The notes under the pieces: generated by a model | Databases searched by the model: none | Told to the model about the DNA's origin: nothing | Seen by the model: the letters and a program-made list of their open reading frames with translations, nothing else | In this document: positions 27,278 through 37,017 of the stretch, piece by piece | Numbering within the stretch: the stretch's first letter is position 1 | Layout of the letters: every line of letters begins with the position of its first letter | NCBI RefSeq assembly: GCF_002075345.1 | Contig: NZ_NAEW01000004.1 | Location: 62,001 to 126,000, forward strand | Direction: 5' to 3' | DNA: 64,000 bases | Origin: Citrobacter braakii | Lineage (GTDB): Bacteria > Pseudomonadota > Gammaproteobacteria > Enterobacterales > Enterobacteriaceae | Position numbers and translations under genes: made by a program

Positions 27278-28168
27278 TCATCTTAATTCCTGAACGGCAC
27301 TGAGTACGTGCTCAACAAACCGCGTCAGCTTAGGCAGCGGACGCAAATCTTGTCGCCACAGTAGATGAATCGGCCGCGGCTGCGGCGTAAACTTTTCCAG
27401 TATCCGAACCAGTTTCCCGGTAGCCAACTCTTGCGCCAGCAGCACCTCCGGTTGCAATAACAGTCCGGCCCCCGCTACCGCCGCCATACGCAGGCCATGA
27501 CCATCGTTACAGCGCAGGATCGCATCGCGCTTCCATCTGACTTCGCCCGTCACGCCAGGCAGTATCCATTCGTTGCGAGCCGTCCACACGGTATGGGACA
27601 GGCACAGATGATCCACCAGATCCGCAGGCGTAAGGGGCGTGCCATGACGGGCAAGATAATCCTTTGATGCACAGATCGCCATACGGTAAGGGCACAGGTA
27701 TTTCGCCACCACATCAGTCTGATGGATATCGCCAATACGGATCGCCAGGTCGACGCCTTCATTCACCAGATCAACCATCCGGTTGGTCAGATCCAGCTCA
27801 ATGCGCACTTCCGGCCATGCCTGTAAAAACGCAGCGGCCAGCGGCGAGATAACGCAAGCGCCAAAAGAAGTAGGCGCGCTAATGCGCAGCGTCCCCGCAG
27901 GGGCCAGCCGCAGACGCTCTACCGAACGCTCGGCTATCGACACCTGCTCCAGCACGCGGCGGGCTTCTTCAAAATAGACACGCCCGGCATCGGTCAGGCT
28001 CTGGCGGCGAGTATTGCGCTCCAGCAGACGCGTGCCAAGCTGTGCTTCCAGTTGGGTGATATATTTTCCCACCATCACCGCAGACATCTCGAGTCTAGTT
28101 GCCGCGGAGGTAAAGCTTCCGCTCTCCACCACGGCGATAAACGTTTCCATGCCGCGCAGCTTATCCAT
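27278..28168 (-). CDS. LysR-family transcriptional regulator
   Basis: 296-residue regulator. The N-terminal winged helix-turn-helix (LRGMETFIAVVESGSFTSAA, QLEAQLGTRLLERNTRRQSLT) is followed by the substrate-binding domain starting GTLRISAPTSFG. It resembles the large CrgA/YafC-like subgroup that usually represses or activates a divergent gene. The divergent neighbour is a small SDR oxidoreductase 98 bp away, with an inverted repeat near the LysR start that fits a T-N11-A site. The effector is unknown. Confidence 0.9.
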   Translation of the reverse strand: MDKLRGMETFIAVVESGSFTSAATRLEMSAVMVGKYITQLEAQLGTRLLERNTRRQSLTDAGRVYFEEARRVLEQVSIAERSVERLRLAPAGTLRISAPTSFGACVISPLAAAFLQAWPEVRIELDLTNRMVDLVNEGVDLAIRIGDIHQTDVVAKYLCPYRMAICASKDYLARHGTPLTPADLVDHLCLSHTVWTARNEWILPGVTGEVRWKRDAILRCNDGHGLRMAAVAGAGLLLQPEVLLAQELATGKLVRILEKFTPQPRPIHLLWRQDLRPLPKLTRFVEHVLSAVQELR

Positions 28169-28182
28169 ATTACAAACTCCTG

Positions 28183-28199
28183 GTTAGTAATCATCTAAC
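28183..28199. promoter_or_regulatory. Candidate LysR-type operator
   Basis: GTTAG and CTAAC form an inverted repeat with 7 nt between, in the gap between the LysR gene and the divergent SDR gene. It has the T-N11-A form of LysR sites. It lies 15 nt from the LysR start codon, so it could serve autorepression. Confidence 0.45.
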
Positions 28200-28266
28200 T
28201 TATAGCCAGTTTATCCGATTTCATTTTCATTAAAGAATAGCGGCTCACACTATTCTGGAGGTGGTT

Positions 28267-28869
28267 ATGAAAATCGTCATTATTGGTGCCAGCGGTACAG
28301 TGGGGCGCGCAGTCACAGAAACGTTAAGCCGTAAACATGAGGTGATCCGCGTAGGTCGCACGCAGGGAGATTACCAGGTCGATATCACCTCGCAGGAGAG
28401 TGTCGAGGCATTGTTTGAAAAAGTCGGTCGGGTAGATGCGATCGTTTCCGCCACCGGCAACCTGTTCTTTGGCCCGCTGTCGACAATGACCGACGAGGAC
28501 TTTAATCAGGGATTACAGGATAAGCTGTTAGGCCAGATACGTCTGGCATTAACCGGGCAACATTTCCTCAATGATGGCGGCTCGATTACGCTAATTAGCG
28601 GCATTATCGCCCATGAACCCATCGCACAAGGGGCGAATGCGGCAACGATCAATGCCGGGCTGGAAGGATTTGTGCGCGCTGCTGCCTGTGAGCTAGGTCG
28701 TGGTCAGCGCATAAACCTGATAAGCCCAACCGTACTCAGTGAATCCGCCGAAGCATACGATGGTTTCTTCCCAGGCTTTGAAAGCGTCCCCGCCGCTACC
28801 GTTGCCAACGCCTATCGCCGCAGCGTGGAAGGCATCCAAACCGGACGTATTTATAAAGTCGGTTACTGA
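28267..28869 (+). CDS. Short-chain dehydrogenase/reductase family protein
   Basis: 200-residue SDR. The nucleotide-binding motif is KIVIIGASGTVGRAV, with DAIVSATGN as the NAG-like element. The usual YxxxK catalytic pair is not obvious: after SITLISG the sequence reads HEPIAQGANAATINAGLEGFVRAAA, which is typical of the short 200-residue subgroup that lacks the classical Tyr-Lys. The ATG at 28267 follows GGAGG at correct spacing. It is divergent from the LysR gene, its likely regulator. Substrate unknown. Confidence 0.85.
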   Translation: MKIVIIGASGTVGRAVTETLSRKHEVIRVGRTQGDYQVDITSQESVEALFEKVGRVDAIVSATGNLFFGPLSTMTDEDFNQGLQDKLLGQIRLALTGQHFLNDGGSITLISGIIAHEPIAQGANAATINAGLEGFVRAAACELGRGQRINLISPTVLSESAEAYDGFFPGFESVPAATVANAYRRSVEGIQTGRIYKVGY

Positions 28870-28875
28870 CTTTGC

Positions 28876-28906
28876 TGCTGCCGTTGAGTTACCCTCAGCG
28901 GCAGCA
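28876..28906 (+). terminator. Hairpin downstream of the SDR gene
   Basis: Arms TGCTGCCGTTGAG and CCTCAGCGGCAGCA pair with one G-T pair around a short loop, starting 6 nt after the stop codon. A T-rich stretch follows at about 28910-28925. It probably ends the SDR transcript before the csiD promoter region. Confidence 0.6.
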
Positions 28907-29129
28907 TAATTAACTCTTTGTTTTAAAATAATATTACCTGCCCTTCCTTCTCATCCCCGCACTTAACCTCACTTTTTATAATGTTAAATAATTGTTGTTT
29001 TTGATCACAAATAATAAACAAACAAGCCCATTCTGTGCGCGTTTTTCAAAAATGTAGATATTTTTAATTTATGGCTACGAAACGAGCTGCGCCATATCTC
29101 CCTGACAATCTACTGAGAGGAACGATTTG

Positions 29130-30107
29130 ATGAACGCACTGACTGCCGTAAAACCGAACGCTGATGATCCAGCCCAGCACTACAGCGGTTTCACGTTGAA
29201 ACCATCAGCCCAGTCGCCTCGCCTGCTGGAGCTGACTTTTTCCGCTGAGACCACTGAGCAATTTCTGAAAGCCGTAGCGCAGTGGCCGGTGCAGGCACTG
29301 GAATACAAATCCTTCCTGCGCTTCAAAGTGGGCAAGATCCTCGACGACCTGTGCGGTAATCAGTTGCAGCCTTTGCTGCTGAAAACGTTGCTCGATCGTG
29401 CCGAAGGCGCACTGCTGATCAACGCTGTTGGCGTAGATGATGTGGCACAGGCTGAAGAGATGGTCAAGCTGGCGACGGCGGTAGCGCATCTTATCGGGCG
29501 CTCCAATTTTGATGCGATGAGCGGTCAATACTATGCCCGTTTTGTGGTGAAAAACGTTGATAACTCAGACAGCTATCTGCGCCAGCCGCACCGTGTAATG
29601 GAGCTGCATAACGACGGAACCTACCTCGAAGAAATCACCGACTATGTGCTGATGATGAAGATTGACGAGCAGAACATGACCGGCGGTAACTCGCTGCTGC
29701 TGCACCTCGACGACTGGGAACATCTGGATCAGTACTTTACCCACCCGCTGGCGCGTCGCGCCATGCGCTTTGCCGCACCGCCAAGCAAAAACGTCAGTCA
29801 GGAAGTGTTCCATCCGGTGTTTGACGTTGACCAGCAGGGCCGCCCGGTGATGCGCTACATCGACCAGTTCGTCCAGCCTAAAGATTATGAAGAAGGCGTC
29901 TGGCTGAGCGATTTGTCCGATGCGTTGGAAACCAGCAAGGCCATTATTTCCGTTCCGGTTTCAGTCGGTAAATTCCTGTTAATCAACAACCTGTTCTGGT
30001 TGCACGGTCGCGATCGCTTTACCTCGCATCCTGACCTGCGCCGCGAACTGATGCGCCAGCGTGGTTATTTCGCTTACGCGACAAACCACTACCAGACCCA
30101 TCAGTAA
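29130..30107 (+). CDS. glaH: Glutarate 2-hydroxylase CsiD/GlaH
   Basis: 325 residues, the same length as E. coli CsiD. Fe(II)/2-oxoglutarate dioxygenase that converts glutarate to L-2-hydroxyglutarate in lysine degradation. The iron ligands are visible as His and Asp in [12 protein letters not shown] and His in [11 protein letters not shown]. It starts the csiD-lhgO-gabDTP-csiR cluster. In E. coli the promoter needs sigmaS and cAMP-CRP; here a TTGATCACAA half-site at about 29001-29010 lies in the AT-rich upstream gap (28907-29129), which has no gene. Confidence 0.95.
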   Translation: MNALTAVKPNADDPAQHYSGFTLKPSAQSPRLLELTFSAETTEQFLKAVAQWPVQALEYKSFLRFKVGKILDDLCGNQLQPLLLKTLLDRAEGALLINAVGVDDVAQAEEMVKLATAVAHLIGRSNFDAMSGQYYARFVVKNVDNSDSYLRQPHRVMELHNDGTYLEEITDYVLMMKIDEQNMTGGNSLLLHLDDWEHLDQYFTHPLARRAMRFAAPPSKNVSQEVFHPVFDVDQQGRPVMRYIDQFVQPKDYEEGVWLSDLSDALETSKAIISVPVSVGKFLLINNLFWLHGRDRFTSHPDLRRELMRQRGYFAYATNHYQTHQ

Positions 30108-30126
30108 GCGCGAAGGAATAAAGCGG

Positions 30127-31395
30127 ATGTATGATTTTGTGATTATTGGCGGCGGCATTATCGGCATGTCGACCGCCATGCAGCTGATTGATGTCTATCC
30201 GGACGCCAGAATCGCGCTGCTGGAAAAAGAGTCCGGCCCGGCCTGTCACCAGACGGGCCACAACAGCGGCGTAATTCATGCCGGGGTCTATTACACCCCC
30301 GGCAGCCTGAAGGCGCAGTTTTGCCTGGCCGGAAATCGCGCCACAAAAGCCTTTTGCGACCAAAACGGCATCCGCTACGACGTCTGCGGAAAAATGCTGG
30401 TTGCCACCTCCGAACTGGAAATGGAGCGCATGCGCGCGCTGTGGGATCGCACCGCCGCTAACGACCTTGAGCGCGAATGGCTGAATGCGCAGGAGCTTCG
30501 CGAGCGTGAACCCAACATCACCGGGCTGGGCGGTATTTTTGTTCCGTCGAGCGGGATCGTCAGCTACCGCGAAGTCACCGCCGCGATGGCGAAAATATTT
30601 CAGGCCAAAGGCGGTGAGATTATCTACAACGCTGAGGTCAGCGCGCTAAAAGAGCACGCTGCGGGCGTTGTCGTACATACCCGTCAGGGTCAGGAATTTG
30701 AGGGAGCGACGCTGATTAGCTGCTCTGGCCTGATGGCGGACCGACTAGTGAAAATGCTCGGCGTTGAACCCGGCTTTATCATCTGTCCGTTCCGTGGCGA
30801 ATATTTCCGTCTGGCGTCAGAACATAACCAGATAGTCAACCATCTGATCTACCCCATCCCCGACCCGGCGATGCCGTTTCTCGGCGTTCATCTGACCCGG
30901 ATGATTGACGGCAGCGTCACCGTGGGCCCCAACGCGGTACTGGCATTTAAACGTGAAGGCTACCGTAAACGCGACTTCTCGCTCAGCGATACGCTGGAGA
31001 TCCTCAGCTCTTCCGGCATTCGTCGCGTGCTGCAAAACAACCTGCGCTCAGGACTTGGCGAAATGAAGAATTCGCTGTGCAAAAGCGGTTATCTGCGGCT
31101 GGTACAAAAGTACTGCCCGAGTCTGACGCTCAAGGATCTGCAGCCCTGGCCTGCAGGCGTGCGGGCACAGGCTGTATCACCGGACGGCAAGCTAATCGAC
31201 GATTTCCTGTTTGTCACCACGCCACGCTCAATTCACACCTGTAACGCGCCTTCTCCGGCAGCAACGTCGGCGATCCCTATCGGCGCGCATATTGTCAGCA
31301 AAGTTCATGCGCTGCTGGAGAACCAGAGTAATCCCGGACGCACGCTGCGTGCGGCACGTAGCGTGGAAACATTACACGCCGCATTCACCCGTTAA
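30127..31395 (+). CDS. lhgO: L-2-hydroxyglutarate dehydrogenase LhgO
   Basis: 422-residue FAD-dependent, membrane-associated oxidase that turns the CsiD product back to 2-oxoglutarate and passes electrons to quinone. The FAD-binding start is YDFVIIGGGIIGMSTAMQL, with GHNSGVIHAGVYY as the DAO-family signature and a C-terminal FAD contact around AGVRAQAVSPDG. Start at 30127, following AAGGA; the frame runs further upstream into csiD without a good ribosome site. It lies 19 nt after csiD. Confidence 0.95.
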   Translation: MYDFVIIGGGIIGMSTAMQLIDVYPDARIALLEKESGPACHQTGHNSGVIHAGVYYTPGSLKAQFCLAGNRATKAFCDQNGIRYDVCGKMLVATSELEMERMRALWDRTAANDLEREWLNAQELREREPNITGLGGIFVPSSGIVSYREVTAAMAKIFQAKGGEIIYNAEVSALKEHAAGVVVHTRQGQEFEGATLISCSGLMADRLVKMLGVEPGFIICPFRGEYFRLASEHNQIVNHLIYPIPDPAMPFLGVHLTRMIDGSVTVGPNAVLAFKREGYRKRDFSLSDTLEILSSSGIRRVLQNNLRSGLGEMKNSLCKSGYLRLVQKYCPSLTLKDLQPWPAGVRAQAVSPDGKLIDDFLFVTTPRSIHTCNAPSPAATSAIPIGAHIVSKVHALLENQSNPGRTLRAARSVETLHAAFTR

Positions 31396-31418
31396 AACGA
31401 TTTAGACAGGACGCAATT

Positions 31419-32865
31419 ATGCAACTTAACGATCCAACCTTATTTCGCCAGCAGGCACTGATCGACGGCAACTGGCGTGACGCCAACAGCGGCGAGACCA
31501 TCGCGGTGACCAACCCCGCCAACGGTCAGCAATTAGGTAGCGTACCGAAAATGGGGGCGGATGAAACCCGCGAAGCGATTAACGCCGCTAACCGCGCTCT
31601 GCCCGCCTGGCGTGCGCTGACCGCCAAAGAGCGGGCCAACATCCTGCGCCGCTGGTTCAACCTGATGATTGAGCATCAGGACGATCTCGCCCGTCTGATG
31701 ACCCTGGAACAGGGTAAACCGCTGGCAGAAGCCAAAGGTGAAATCACCTATGCCGCTTCCTTTATTGAGTGGTTTGCCGAAGAGGGCAAACGTATCTATG
31801 GCGATACGATCCCCGGCCACCAGGCCGACAAACGCCTAATCGTCATCAAACAGCCGATCGGCGTTACCGCCGCGATTACGCCGTGGAACTTCCCCGCGGC
31901 GATGATTACCCGCAAAGCCGGTCCGGCGCTGGCGGCTGGTTGCACAATGGTGCTTAAACCGGCCAGCCAGACTCCCTACTCCGCACTGGCGCTGGCAGAG
32001 CTTGCCAATCGCGCCGGGATCCCGGCAGGCGTTTTCAGCGTGGTGACCGGTTCAGCGAGCGCGGTCGGCAACGAGCTAACTGGCAACCCGCTGGTACGCA
32101 AGCTGTCATTTACCGGCTCAACCGAAATTGGCCGTCAGTTAATGCAGCAGTGCGCCAAAGACATCAAAAAAGTGTCGCTGGAGCTGGGCGGCAATGCGCC
32201 GTTTATCGTCTTTGACGATGCCGATCTTGATAAAGCCGTGGAAGGCGCACTGGCATCGAAGTTCCGTAACGCTGGCCAAACCTGTGTCTGCGCCAACCGC
32301 CTGTACGTGCAGGACGGCGTGTATGACCGTTTTGCCGAAAAACTCCAGCAGGCAGTGAGCAAACTGCACCTCGGCGATGGTCTGCAACCTGACGTCACCA
32401 CCGGACCGCTGATCGACGAGAAAGCGGTAGCCAAAGTGCAGGAACACATCGCCGATGCTCTGGATAAAGGCGCGCGCATTATCGCGGGTGGCAAACCTCA
32501 CGCACTCGGCGGCAACTTCTTCCAGCCCACCATTTTGGTGGATGTGCCTGACAACGCGAAGGTCGCCAAAGAAGAGACGTTCGGCCCGCTGGCTCCGCTG
32601 TTCCGTTAAGGACGAGGCTGACGTCATCGCTCAGGCCAATGACACCGAGTTTGGTCTGGCCGCCTATTTCTACGCCCGTGATTTGAGCCGCGTCTTTCGC
32701 GTTGGCGAAGCGCTGGAATACGGCATTGTCGGGATTAACACCGGCATTATCTCCAACGAAGTCGCCCCGTTTGGGGGAATTAAAGCCTCCGGTCTTGGCC
32801 GTGAAGGATCGAAATACGGCATCGAAGACTACTTAGAAATCAAATATATGTGCATCGGCCTTTAA
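31419..32865 (+). pseudogene. gabD: Succinate-semialdehyde dehydrogenase GabD, frameshifted
   Basis: NADP-dependent enzyme oxidising succinic semialdehyde to succinate in GABA breakdown. The first frame (31419-32609) gives 396 residues with the Rossmann region (ITPWNFPAAMITRKAGPALA), catalytic Glu in LELGGNAPF and catalytic Cys in GQTCVCANR. It ends at TAA 32607-32609 just after EETFGPLAPLFR. The rest of the enzyme (KDEADVIAQANDTEFGLA to YMCIGL) continues from 32608 in another frame to TAA 32863-32865. Restoring two bases (one Phe codon) gives exactly 482 residues, the E. coli length. So this is a 2-nt deletion: either a recent inactivation or a base-calling error in a T run. As written, the last 86 residues, which include the oligomerisation region, are lost. 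Confidence 0.9.
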
Positions 32866-32890
32866 TAAAATAAATACTGGAGAACACCTG

Positions 32891-34174
32891 ATGAGCACCA
32901 ACAAAGAACTTATGCAACGTCGCAGCAACGCCGTTCCCCGTGGCGTAGGACAAATCCACCCTATTTTTGCCGAGCGTGCAGAAAACTGTCGAGTCTGGGA
33001 CGTTGAAGGCCGTGAATTCCTCGATTTTGCTGGCGGTATTGCGGTGCTGAACACCGGCCACCTGCACCCGCAGATCGTCTCTGCGGTAGAAGCACAGTTG
33101 AAAAAGCTGTCCCATACCTGTTTCCAGGTGCTGGCCTATGAGCCGTACCTGGAGCTGTGCGAAATCATGAATAAGAAAGTGCCGGGCGATTTCGCCAAAA
33201 AAACCCTGCTGGTGACAACCGGCTCGGAAGCGGTGGAAAACGCGGTGAAAATCGCCCGCGCTGCCACCAAACGAACCGGCACTATCGCCTTCAGCGGCGC
33301 TTACCACGGTCGAACCCACTACACCCTGTCGCTGACCGGGAAAGTAAACCCGTACTCTGCCGGAATGGGACTGATGCCGGGCCACGTGTACCGTGCGCTT
33401 TATCCTTGCCCGCTGCATGGCATCAGTGAAGACGATGCTATCGCCAGCATTCACCGTATCTTCAAAAATGATGCCGCTCCGGAAGATGTTGCCGCCATCG
33501 TGATTGAGCCCGTCCAGGGCGAAGGTGGTTTTTACGCCGCCTCTCCTGCTTTTATGCAACGTCTGCGCGCCATTTGTGACGAGCACGGCATCATGCTGAT
33601 TGCCGATGAAGTACAGAGCGGCGCGGGCCGTACCGGTACGCTGTTCGCTATGGAGCAGATGGGCGTTGCGCCCGATCTCACCACCTTCGCCAAATCTATC
33701 GCCGGTGGCTTCCCGCTGGCGGGAGTGACCGGGCGCGCCGAAGTCATGGACGCAATCCCACCGGGCGGTCTGGGCGGTACCTATGCCGGTAACCCGATTG
33801 CCTGTGCCGCCGCACTGGCGGTACTGAATATTTTCGAACAGGAAAATCTGCTGCAAAAAGCCAACGAGCTGGGGCAAACCCTGCGCGAAGGCCTGCTGGC
33901 TATCGCGGAAAGCCACCGCGAGATTGGCGATGTACGCGGGCTGGGAGCGATGATCGCAATAGAACTGTTTGAAGACGGCGATCACACGAAACCAGACGCC
34001 AAACTGACCGCGGAAATCGTCGCGCGTGCGCGCGATAAAGGGCTGATCCTGCTCTCCTGCGGACCTTACTACAACGTACTGCGCATTCTTGTCCCACTGA
34101 CCATTGAAGATGCCCAAATCCGCCAGGGGCTGGACATTATCGCTCAGTGTTTTGCCGAAGCGAAGCAGGGTTAA
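32891..34174 (+). CDS. gabT: 4-aminobutyrate aminotransferase GabT
   Basis: 427-residue PLP enzyme transferring the amino group of GABA or 5-aminovalerate to 2-oxoglutarate. The class-III aminotransferase signature is seen in LIADEVQSGAGRTGTLFAMEQMGVAPDLTTFAKSI (shown as a region, with Lys as the PLP-binding residue), and TTGSEAVENAVKIARA binds the cofactor phosphate. TGGAG lies before the start codon. It follows the broken gabD by 25 nt, so a polar effect of the frameshift is possible but not certain. Confidence 0.96.
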   Translation: MSTNKELMQRRSNAVPRGVGQIHPIFAERAENCRVWDVEGREFLDFAGGIAVLNTGHLHPQIVSAVEAQLKKLSHTCFQVLAYEPYLELCEIMNKKVPGDFAKKTLLVTTGSEAVENAVKIARAATKRTGTIAFSGAYHGRTHYTLSLTGKVNPYSAGMGLMPGHVYRALYPCPLHGISEDDAIASIHRIFKNDAAPEDVAAIVIEPVQGEGGFYAASPAFMQRLRAICDEHGIMLIADEVQSGAGRTGTLFAMEQMGVAPDLTTFAKSIAGGFPLAGVTGRAEVMDAIPPGGLGGTYAGNPIACAAALAVLNIFEQENLLQKANELGQTLREGLLAIAESHREIGDVRGLGAMIAIELFEDGDHTKPDAKLTAEIVARARDKGLILLSCGPYYNVLRILVPLTIEDAQIRQGLDIIAQCFAEAKQG

Positions 34175-34209
34175 CACCGCATTCGACCAATAAAAAACGC
34201 AATCCTCAG

Positions 34210-34237
34210 GCCGGATAAGGCGGAGCCGCCATCCGGC
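34210..34237. repeat. REP element between gabT and gabP
   Basis: GCCGGATAAGGCGG pairs imperfectly with CCGCCATCCGGC around a small loop; this is a standard REP sequence. It may stabilise the upstream mRNA and lower expression of gabP relative to gabT. Confidence 0.8.
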
Positions 34238-34262
34238 AGACAGGGTCAATAACAATAATACG

Positions 34263-34292
34263 CGTGCCCCGGCGCGGGAATGCCGGGGTGCT
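34263..34292 (+). terminator. GC-rich hairpin before gabP
   Basis: GTGCCCCGGC and GCCGGGGTGC form a near-perfect stem with an 8-nt loop between the REP element and gabP. No strong U tract follows, so it may be a partial terminator or an mRNA processing barrier rather than a full stop. Confidence 0.45.
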
Positions 34293-34326
34293 CTCCCAAG
34301 TGAAATACTTTCGAGAGGTTTAAAAG

Positions 34327-35727
34327 ATGGGGCAAGTGTCACAATCACATGATTTAGGGGGCGGGCTGAAATCACGCCACGTCACCATGCTGTCTATTGC
34401 CGGGGTTATCGGCGCAAGTTTGTTTGTGGGTTCAAGCGTGGCGATTGCAGAAGCCGGTCCCGCAGTATTACTGGCCTATCTGTTCGCCGGATTGCTGGTG
34501 GTGATGATTATGCGCATGCTGGCCGAAATGGCCGTTGCCACCCCGGATACCGGTTCCTTTTCCACCTACGCCGATAAGGCCATTGGCCCGTGGGCGGGTT
34601 ATACCATCGGCTGGCTGTACTGGTGGTTCTGGGTGTTGGTTATCCCGCTGGAAGCGAATATTGCCGCCATCATTCTGCACTCCTGGGTTCCAGGCATTCC
34701 TATCTGGCTGTTTTCTCTGGTTATCACGTTGGCATTAACCGGCAGTAATTTGCTGAGCGTCAAAAATTACGGTGAGTTCGAGTTCTGGCTGGCGCTGTGC
34801 AAAGTGATTGCCATACTGGCGTTTATCACTCTCGGCGCGGTGGCGATTAGCGGTTTCTATCCCTATGCCGAGGTCAGCGGAGTTTCGCGCCTGTGGGATC
34901 AGGGCGGCTTCATGCCCAACGGTTTTGGCGCGGTGATCAGCGCGATGCTAATCACCATGTTCTCCTTTATGGGCGCAGAGATTGTTACCATCGCCGCCGC
35001 CGAGTCCGACACCCCGGATAAGCACATCGTCCGCGCCACCAACTCGGTTATCTGGCGTATCTCTATCTTCTATCTGTGCTCTATTTTCGTGGTCGTCGCG
35101 CTGATTCCGTGGAACATGCCGGGACTGAAAGAGGTGGGCTCTTACCGCTCGGTGCTGGAGTTACTGCATATCCCACACGCGAAGCTGATCATGGACTGTG
35201 TCATATTGCTGTCGGTAACCAGTTGTCTGAACTCCGCGCTGTATACGTCCTCGCGTATGCTTTACTCCCTGAGCCGTCGTGGCGATGCTCCCGCCTTTAT
35301 GGGTAAAACGAACCGGAGTAAAACGCCTTATGTGGCGGTGTTGCTGTCTACGGGTGCCGCGTTCCTCACCGTGGTGGTCAACTATTATGCCCCGGCCAAG
35401 GTGTTCAAATTCCTGATCGACAGCTCCGGCGCCATCGCCCTGCTGGTTTATCTGGTGATTGCAATTTCCCAACTGCGGATGCGCAAAATCCTGCTGGCGC
35501 GAGGCGGTGAAATTAAACTGAAAATGTGGCTCTATCCGTGGCTTACCTGGCTGGTAATCGCCTTTATTATCTTTGTGCTGGTGGTGATGCTCTTTCGCCC
35601 GGCTCAACAACTGGAAGTTATCTCTACCGGGTTGTTAGCCATAGGAATTATTTGCACCGTGCCTATTATGTCACGCTGGAAAAAACTGCTATCGTGGCAA
35701 AAAGCACCGTTGCAAAATACGCATTAA
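34327..35727 (+). CDS. gabP: 4-aminobutyrate permease GabP
   Basis: 466-residue APC-family amino-acid permease, equal in length to E. coli GabP. Twelve hydrophobic spans, with the family start LKSRHVTMLSIAGVIGASLFVG and the conserved AAESDTPDKHIVRATNSVIWR loop. It takes up GABA by proton symport. GAGG lies 9 nt before the start. It follows gabT across 152 bp containing a REP unit and a hairpin. Confidence 0.96.
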   Translation: MGQVSQSHDLGGGLKSRHVTMLSIAGVIGASLFVGSSVAIAEAGPAVLLAYLFAGLLVVMIMRMLAEMAVATPDTGSFSTYADKAIGPWAGYTIGWLYWWFWVLVIPLEANIAAIILHSWVPGIPIWLFSLVITLALTGSNLLSVKNYGEFEFWLALCKVIAILAFITLGAVAISGFYPYAEVSGVSRLWDQGGFMPNGFGAVISAMLITMFSFMGAEIVTIAAAESDTPDKHIVRATNSVIWRISIFYLCSIFVVVALIPWNMPGLKEVGSYRSVLELLHIPHAKLIMDCVILLSVTSCLNSALYTSSRMLYSLSRRGDAPAFMGKTNRSKTPYVAVLLSTGAAFLTVVVNYYAPAKVFKFLIDSSGAIALLVYLVIAISQLRMRKILLARGGEIKLKMWLYPWLTWLVIAFIIFVLVVMLFRPAQQLEVISTGLLAIGIICTVPIMSRWKKLLSWQKAPLQNTH

Positions 35728-35772
35728 ACCTTTTCCCGGCGCAGGCCGGGAAAACCGTTCAGGAGTAAGACC

Positions 35773-36459
35773 ATGACCGCCATTCCCCAACCGACGGCCA
35801 TTGATGGATACCGCTGGCTGAAAAACGACATCATCCGCGGTGTGTATCAGCCTGATGAAAAACTGCGTATGAGCCTGCTGACCTCACGCTATGAGCTTGG
35901 CGTGGGACCGCTACGCGAAGCGCTTTCGCAGTTGGTTGCCGAGCGGCTGGTCACGGTGGTCAATCAGAAAGGGTATCGTGTCGCCCCAATGTCCGAACAG
36001 GAGTTGCTCGATATTTTCGATGCCCGCGCCAATATGGAAGCCATGCTGGTCGCGCTGGCCATTGAACGCGGCGGCGACGCCTGGGAAGCTGAAATTCTGG
36101 CGCGGGCGCATATGCTCGGCAAGCTTGAAGCCGTTGACGCCAGTGAACAGATACTCGACGAGTGGGATCAGCGCCATCAGGCTTTTCACTCGGCAATTGT
36201 CGCTGGCTGCGGTTCACAGTATCTGCTGCAAATGCGCGAACGGCTATTCGATTTGGCGGCGCGCTACCGGTTTATCTGGCTGCGAAAGACGGTGCTGTCG
36301 GTGGAGATGTTGGAAGATAAACACGATCAGCACCAAACGCTGACCGAAGCAATTCTGGCACGCGATGCTGCACGTGCCAGCGAATTAATGCGCCAGCACC
36401 TGCTGACGCCCATTCCGATTATTCAACAAGCGATGTCCGGCAAATTGCTGACGCAATAA
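35773..36459 (+). CDS. csiR: Transcriptional repressor CsiR (GlaR), GntR/FadR family
   Basis: 228-residue regulator. N-terminal winged helix (DGYRWLKNDIIRGVYQPDEKL, VGPLREALSQLVAERLVTVVNQKGYRV) and a C-terminal FCD ligand domain with metal-binding His/Asp residues (WDQRHQAFHSAIVAGCGS and HDQHQTLTEAIL). In E. coli it represses csiD and is relieved by glutarate. Last gene of the cluster, with AGGAG before the start. It ends 12 nt from the convergent kbp. Confidence 0.94.
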   Translation: MTAIPQPTAIDGYRWLKNDIIRGVYQPDEKLRMSLLTSRYELGVGPLREALSQLVAERLVTVVNQKGYRVAPMSEQELLDIFDARANMEAMLVALAIERGGDAWEAEILARAHMLGKLEAVDASEQILDEWDQRHQAFHSAIVAGCGSQYLLQMRERLFDLAARYRFIWLRKTVLSVEMLEDKHDQHQTLTEAILARDAARASELMRQHLLTPIPIIQQAMSGKLLTQ

Positions 36460-36471
36460 GCCTGAACTTTC

Positions 36472-36921
36472 TTATTGTTCTGGAATACGCAAAACCTGCC
36501 CTGGATAAATTTTATCCGGGCTTTTCAGCATCGGTTTATTCGCTTCAAATATCTGGTTATACAGGTTGGCGTTACCGTATACCTGTTTGGCAATAGCGCT
36601 CAGGGTATCTCCTGATTTTACGGTATAAAACTGGCTTTCACTCGCCGGCGCAGAAGTTTTTACCTGATCGTCGACGCTGGCAATACCAGAGATATTACCA
36701 ATCGCAATCAGGATTTTTTCTTTCGCTTCCTGACTTAATCCATCGCCAGAAACGGTGGCTTTACCTTCGTTAATTTGGACGTTCACTTTATCCGCATCCG
36801 GGATGCCCGTTTTGTTCAGGTGTTCCTGTACCTTTTTTGCCAGATCGGCAGTGTCATGGTTGCCAGTAACCGCATCCCACAGTTTTTCACCCGCATCTTT
36901 TACAAAATTAAAGAGTCCCAT
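36472..36921 (-). CDS. kbp: Potassium-binding protein Kbp (YgaU)
   Basis: 149 residues, the E. coli length. N-terminal BON domain (about residues 23-90, [21 protein letters not shown] with [19 protein letters not shown]) and C-terminal LysM domain (residues 98-147, [18 protein letters not shown] with ILRIP-like end VLRIPEQ). It binds K+ in the cytoplasm in E. coli. The start [16 protein letters not shown] at 36921 is chosen by homology over an upstream ATG at 36942. Convergent with csiR. Confidence 0.95.
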   Translation of the reverse strand: MGLFNFVKDAGEKLWDAVTGNHDTADLAKKVQEHLNKTGIPDADKVNVQINEGKATVSGDGLSQEAKEKILIAIGNISGIASVDDQVKTSAPASESQFYTVKSGDTLSAIAKQVYGNANLYNQIFEANKPMLKSPDKIYPGQVLRIPEQ

Positions 36922-36982
36922 ATCCACCTCGGTAGTTAACAATCAACACCAGGAAGTGTAGCAGAGGAGAAAGAAGCGCAAA

Positions 36983-37003
36983 GAAAACGGCGCCAGAGCG
37001 CCG
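36983..37003 (-). terminator. Rho-independent terminator of yqaE
   Basis: On the minus strand CGGCGC-TCTG-GCGCCG is followed by TTTTCTTT. It lies 15 nt after the yqaE stop codon and before kbp. Confidence 0.8.
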
Positions 37004-37017
37004 TAGTAGAAAAGTAA

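Noticed and set aside
32840-34375. 511-codon frame on the minus strand over gabT
   Set aside because: Complementary-strand shadow of the conserved gabT gene; extends across the intergenic REP region and has no recognisable domain.
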